Shown piece after piece: positions 62,246 to 64,000 of a stretch of 64,000 bases of DNA (its first letter is position 1; every line of letters starts with the position of its first letter). Source of the DNA: a virus. The stretch lies in the IMG/VR virus record IMGVR_UViG_3300032293_000813, positions 1 to 64,000 of that record, one strand, 5' to 3'. Below the pieces are notes generated by a model that was not told the DNA's origin, did not search any database, and saw nothing but the letters and a program-made list of their open reading frames with translations. The position numbers and the translations under genes are program-made.

Positions 62246-62638
62246 TTATTTACCAATTAAATCCATTGGTGTATTGCGGAATATTCTATATGAATCCTCA
62301 TTAAAGTGTTGAGTACTAACCTCATATATAGTAGATAAATCATCTATAGCTTGCAGTTGATGTGGTAGCCCTCTTTCTATTGTAACCGAATCCCCAGCTT
62401 TAATTATTTGTGATACCAATTTACCGTCTTCTACATCTAACCAACTGAATATAAAACTACCCTGTTGAACATACCAACTCTCTTTTTTCTTTAAGTGATA
62501 ATGCATTGAGAACTTATCACCGGTATTATTGAATACTAATAATTTTCCACAATACTCTTCATCATTGTGAATCCATAATTCGTAACCCCATGCCTTTTCT
62601 ACTTTAAGGGGTTGTTTAATTTCTACTTCTAATTTCAT
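62246..62638 (-). CDS. Cupin, mannose-6-phosphate isomerase-like
   Basis: 130 residues. VEKAWGYELWIHND is the opening of type II phosphomannose isomerase/GMP cupins (P-W-G-x-E). MHYHLKKKESWYVQQGSF gives the metal-binding His pair and Glu, and GLPHQLQAI the later His. Similar small cupins often isomerise or bind sugar phosphates. It could supply GDP-mannose-type precursors for the glycan operon, but catalytic activity is unproven. It follows the thymidylate synthase gene with a 1-nt spacer. Confidence 0.7.
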   Translation of the reverse strand: MKLEVEIKQPLKVEKAWGYELWIHNDEEYCGKLLVFNNTGDKFSMHYHLKKKESWYVQQGSFIFSWLDVEDGKLVSQIIKAGDSVTIERGLPHQLQAIDDLSTIYEVSTQHFNEDSYRIFRNTPMDLIGK

Positions 62639-62639
62639 A

Positions 62640-63686
62640 TTAATTACTTAATGGTGCTTTAATTTTTGGATGTGATTCGTATCCTATTAATTCGAAACAA
62701 TCGGGTCTATAACTTTTAAGTTTCTCATCTAAAGTTTTTTCACCTAATCTCTCTTTAACCAATTGATGTTGATACCAATTCCTTTCGGTAATTTGTATTG
62801 TTGGTAAATCAAATGATGTTCTACTGATTTGTTCTTTTGCCTGTTCGATATGATTTTTATACAGATGAACATCTCCTAAGTTTCCAATCAGTTCATCCGG
62901 AATCATATTAACTTCCTTTGCAATAATCTCTAATAACAATCCGTATGATGCAATGTTAAATGGTAATCCTAAAAATGTATCTACACTTCTTTGATTCCAC
63001 ATTAGGGAGATTGCTCTATATTTTCCTGGATTAACTATCTTTTCTTCTCTTGTTGTTTTTCTCGTGTAAAGTTGAAATCCATAATGACAGGGTGGAAGAA
63101 CCATTTGGTCTAACTCACCTACATTCCAAGCAGATACCATCAATCTTCTACTATCTGGATTTGTTTTAAGTTCGTTGATTAGGTTTTGGATTTGGTCAGT
63201 ATCTTTACTACTCCAATCTTCTTGCCAATATTGACTTGTATCTACACTTTCCCAATTTCTCCATTGCTTACCATAGATTGGTCCTAACTCACCCCATTTT
63301 TCAGCAAATGTTTCATCGGTTTTGATTTTGTTCGTGAATTGTTCTTTTGTTAAACAAACATTATCATATGGCCCAGAGAATGGTGGATTTTCTTTTAACC
63401 ATTCTGTTTGATAGTTTTTATAAGCATCACCATCCCAAATATGACAATCATAATCCAATAGGAATTTAATATTAGTATCACCTCTTAAAAACCATAGGAG
63501 TTCTGTTACGATAGAATTCCAATGCATCTTCTTTGTAGTAAGTAATGGAAACCCTTCACTCATTTTGTGTCGAAATTGATGTCCGAATTCTGATATAGTA
63601 CCAGTTCCGGTTCTATCTTCTTTCTCTACACCAAATTCAATTATATCACTTAATAGTTGTTGATATTTTTTGTCTAAGTTATTCAT
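62640..63686 (-). CDS. thyA: Thymidylate synthase (ThyA type)
   Basis: 348 residues against the usual 264-316. EDRTGTGTISEFGHQFRHKMSEGFPLLTTKK (folate/dUMP region), ELLWFLRGDTN, GPIYGKQWRNW, then the catalytic Cys in LPPCHYGFQLY, SLMWNQRSVDTFLGLPFNIASYG, and GDVHLYKNH. All active-site text is intact. Extra length lies in the insertion after LDYDCHIWDGDAY (about 85-135) and in the middle (about 150-180). It makes dTMP from dUMP for phage DNA. Start overlaps the primase stop (TAATG). Confidence 0.95.
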   Translation of the reverse strand: MNNLDKKYQQLLSDIIEFGVEKEDRTGTGTISEFGHQFRHKMSEGFPLLTTKKMHWNSIVTELLWFLRGDTNIKFLLDYDCHIWDGDAYKNYQTEWLKENPPFSGPYDNVCLTKEQFTNKIKTDETFAEKWGELGPIYGKQWRNWESVDTSQYWQEDWSSKDTDQIQNLINELKTNPDSRRLMVSAWNVGELDQMVLPPCHYGFQLYTRKTTREEKIVNPGKYRAISLMWNQRSVDTFLGLPFNIASYGLLLEIIAKEVNMIPDELIGNLGDVHLYKNHIEQAKEQISRTSFDLPTIQITERNWYQHQLVKERLGEKTLDEKLKSYRPDCFELIGYESHPKIKAPLSN

Positions 63687-64000
63687 TATGTAAACGATAG
63701 TTTTAATCTTATTAAATCCTCAAATGATGAGGTTGTGTTTTGTTGTATTTGTTTTGTTACTTCTACAAATCCCATTTCCGAAGGGTCTTTCCCACTTAAT
63801 CTAACTAACTTACAATCGATTCCATTTGCAGTTAAGTATTCATAGTGTCTAATCGCATCTCCCATTGCATCATCATCTAATACAATATTGATTGATGGTT
63901 TTTCCGTTAGGATTTTATCGGTTAATTCTTTCGATAATGTTTTACCCAATACCGGAGAAGCATTTCTTTTGATTGCTATTGCATCAAATGCTCCTTCACA
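63686..64000 (-). CDS. DNA primase, TOPRIM C-terminal part (5' end off the right edge)
   Basis: Open from the window edge: CEGAFDAIAIKRNASPVLGK gives the TOPRIM E-G..D-A motif and NIVLDDDAMGDAIRHYEYL gives the D-x-D motif. LVRLSGKDPSEMGF follows, as in DnaG-type phage primases. A TTG at 63949 could look like a start but lies inside the TOPRIM fold, so the gene continues rightward. It primes lagging-strand synthesis, grouped here with thymidylate synthase. Confidence 0.8.
   Translation of the reverse strand, partial: CEGAFDAIAIKRNASPVLGKTLSKELTDKILTEKPSINIVLDDDAMGDAIRHYEYLTANGIDCKLVRLSGKDPSEMGFVEVTKQIQQNTTSSFEDLIRLKLSFT

Noticed and set aside
1-64000. tRNA genes, integrase, attachment sites
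   Set aside because: Gaps are too short for tRNAs outside genes, no cloverleaf was found in them, and no recombinase gene is present in this window.

Overview
The window is an AT-rich stretch of a large tailed phage genome (Caudoviricetes, T4-like contractile-tail type). It carries the T4-style head and neck set: gp17-type terminase, gp20 portal, gp21 protease, gp22 scaffold, gp23 capsid and gp13/14/15-like neck proteins. It also has several very long Ser/Thr/Gly-rich fibre proteins. The host is probably a member of the Bacteroidota. Start codons are preceded by A/T-rich leaders with almost no Shine-Dalgarno sequence. Two promoters match the Bacteroidota pattern TTG-N20-TAnnTTTG. The phage also encodes its own ribosomal protein bS21. 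All genes but one lie on the minus strand, so transcription runs from high to low coordinates.

Layout from right to left. 64000-59012: replication and nucleotide genes (partial TOPRIM primase, thymidylate synthase, a cupin, and one polypeptide joining Mre11-like nuclease and Rad50-like ATPase), plus a small plus-strand ribbon-helix-helix protein at 58837. 58764-51928: a 1945-residue fibre with a self-cleaving S74 chaperone, and a GT4-like glycosyltransferase. 51890-26534: about 25 kb of tightly packed accessory genes with mostly 1-29 nt overlaps. It starts just downstream of a Bacteroidota-type promoter. It encodes methyltransferase, GT2- and GT7-type glycosyltransferases, LamG proteins, two radical SAM enzymes, three NAD-dependent epimerases, three paralogous GT-like proteins, a split TPP-dependent enzyme, a PLP enzyme, two SGNH-like hydrolases, two 2OG-oxygenase-like proteins and an adenylyltransferase/ligase-like fusion. 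26503-15471: packaging and head genes. 15373-1: neck, fibre and small virion proteins, running off the left edge.

The accessory block looks like a programme for making and attaching an unusual glycan or modified group, acting on the virion fibres or on the host envelope; the substrate cannot be read from sequence. The most unusual parts are the duplicated LamG plus radical-SAM module next to three GT7-LamG fusions, and the split TPP enzyme lying among sugar genes. Others are the phage bS21 in the head operon, the Mre11-Rad50 fusion, the adenylyltransferase/KxDG fusion, and a dockerin-like duplicated Ca-binding loop in a head-region protein.

Two candidate promoter classes are visible. A motif reading RATATTTATA on the minus strand recurs about 18-44 nt upstream of several virion genes (candidate late promoter). 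TTG-N20-TATCTTTG precedes the recombination nuclease and the glycan operon (host-type). One strong intrinsic terminator follows the major capsid gene. I found no tRNA, rRNA, CRISPR array, integrase or insertion sequence, and no stretch over 300 bases lacks a gene.
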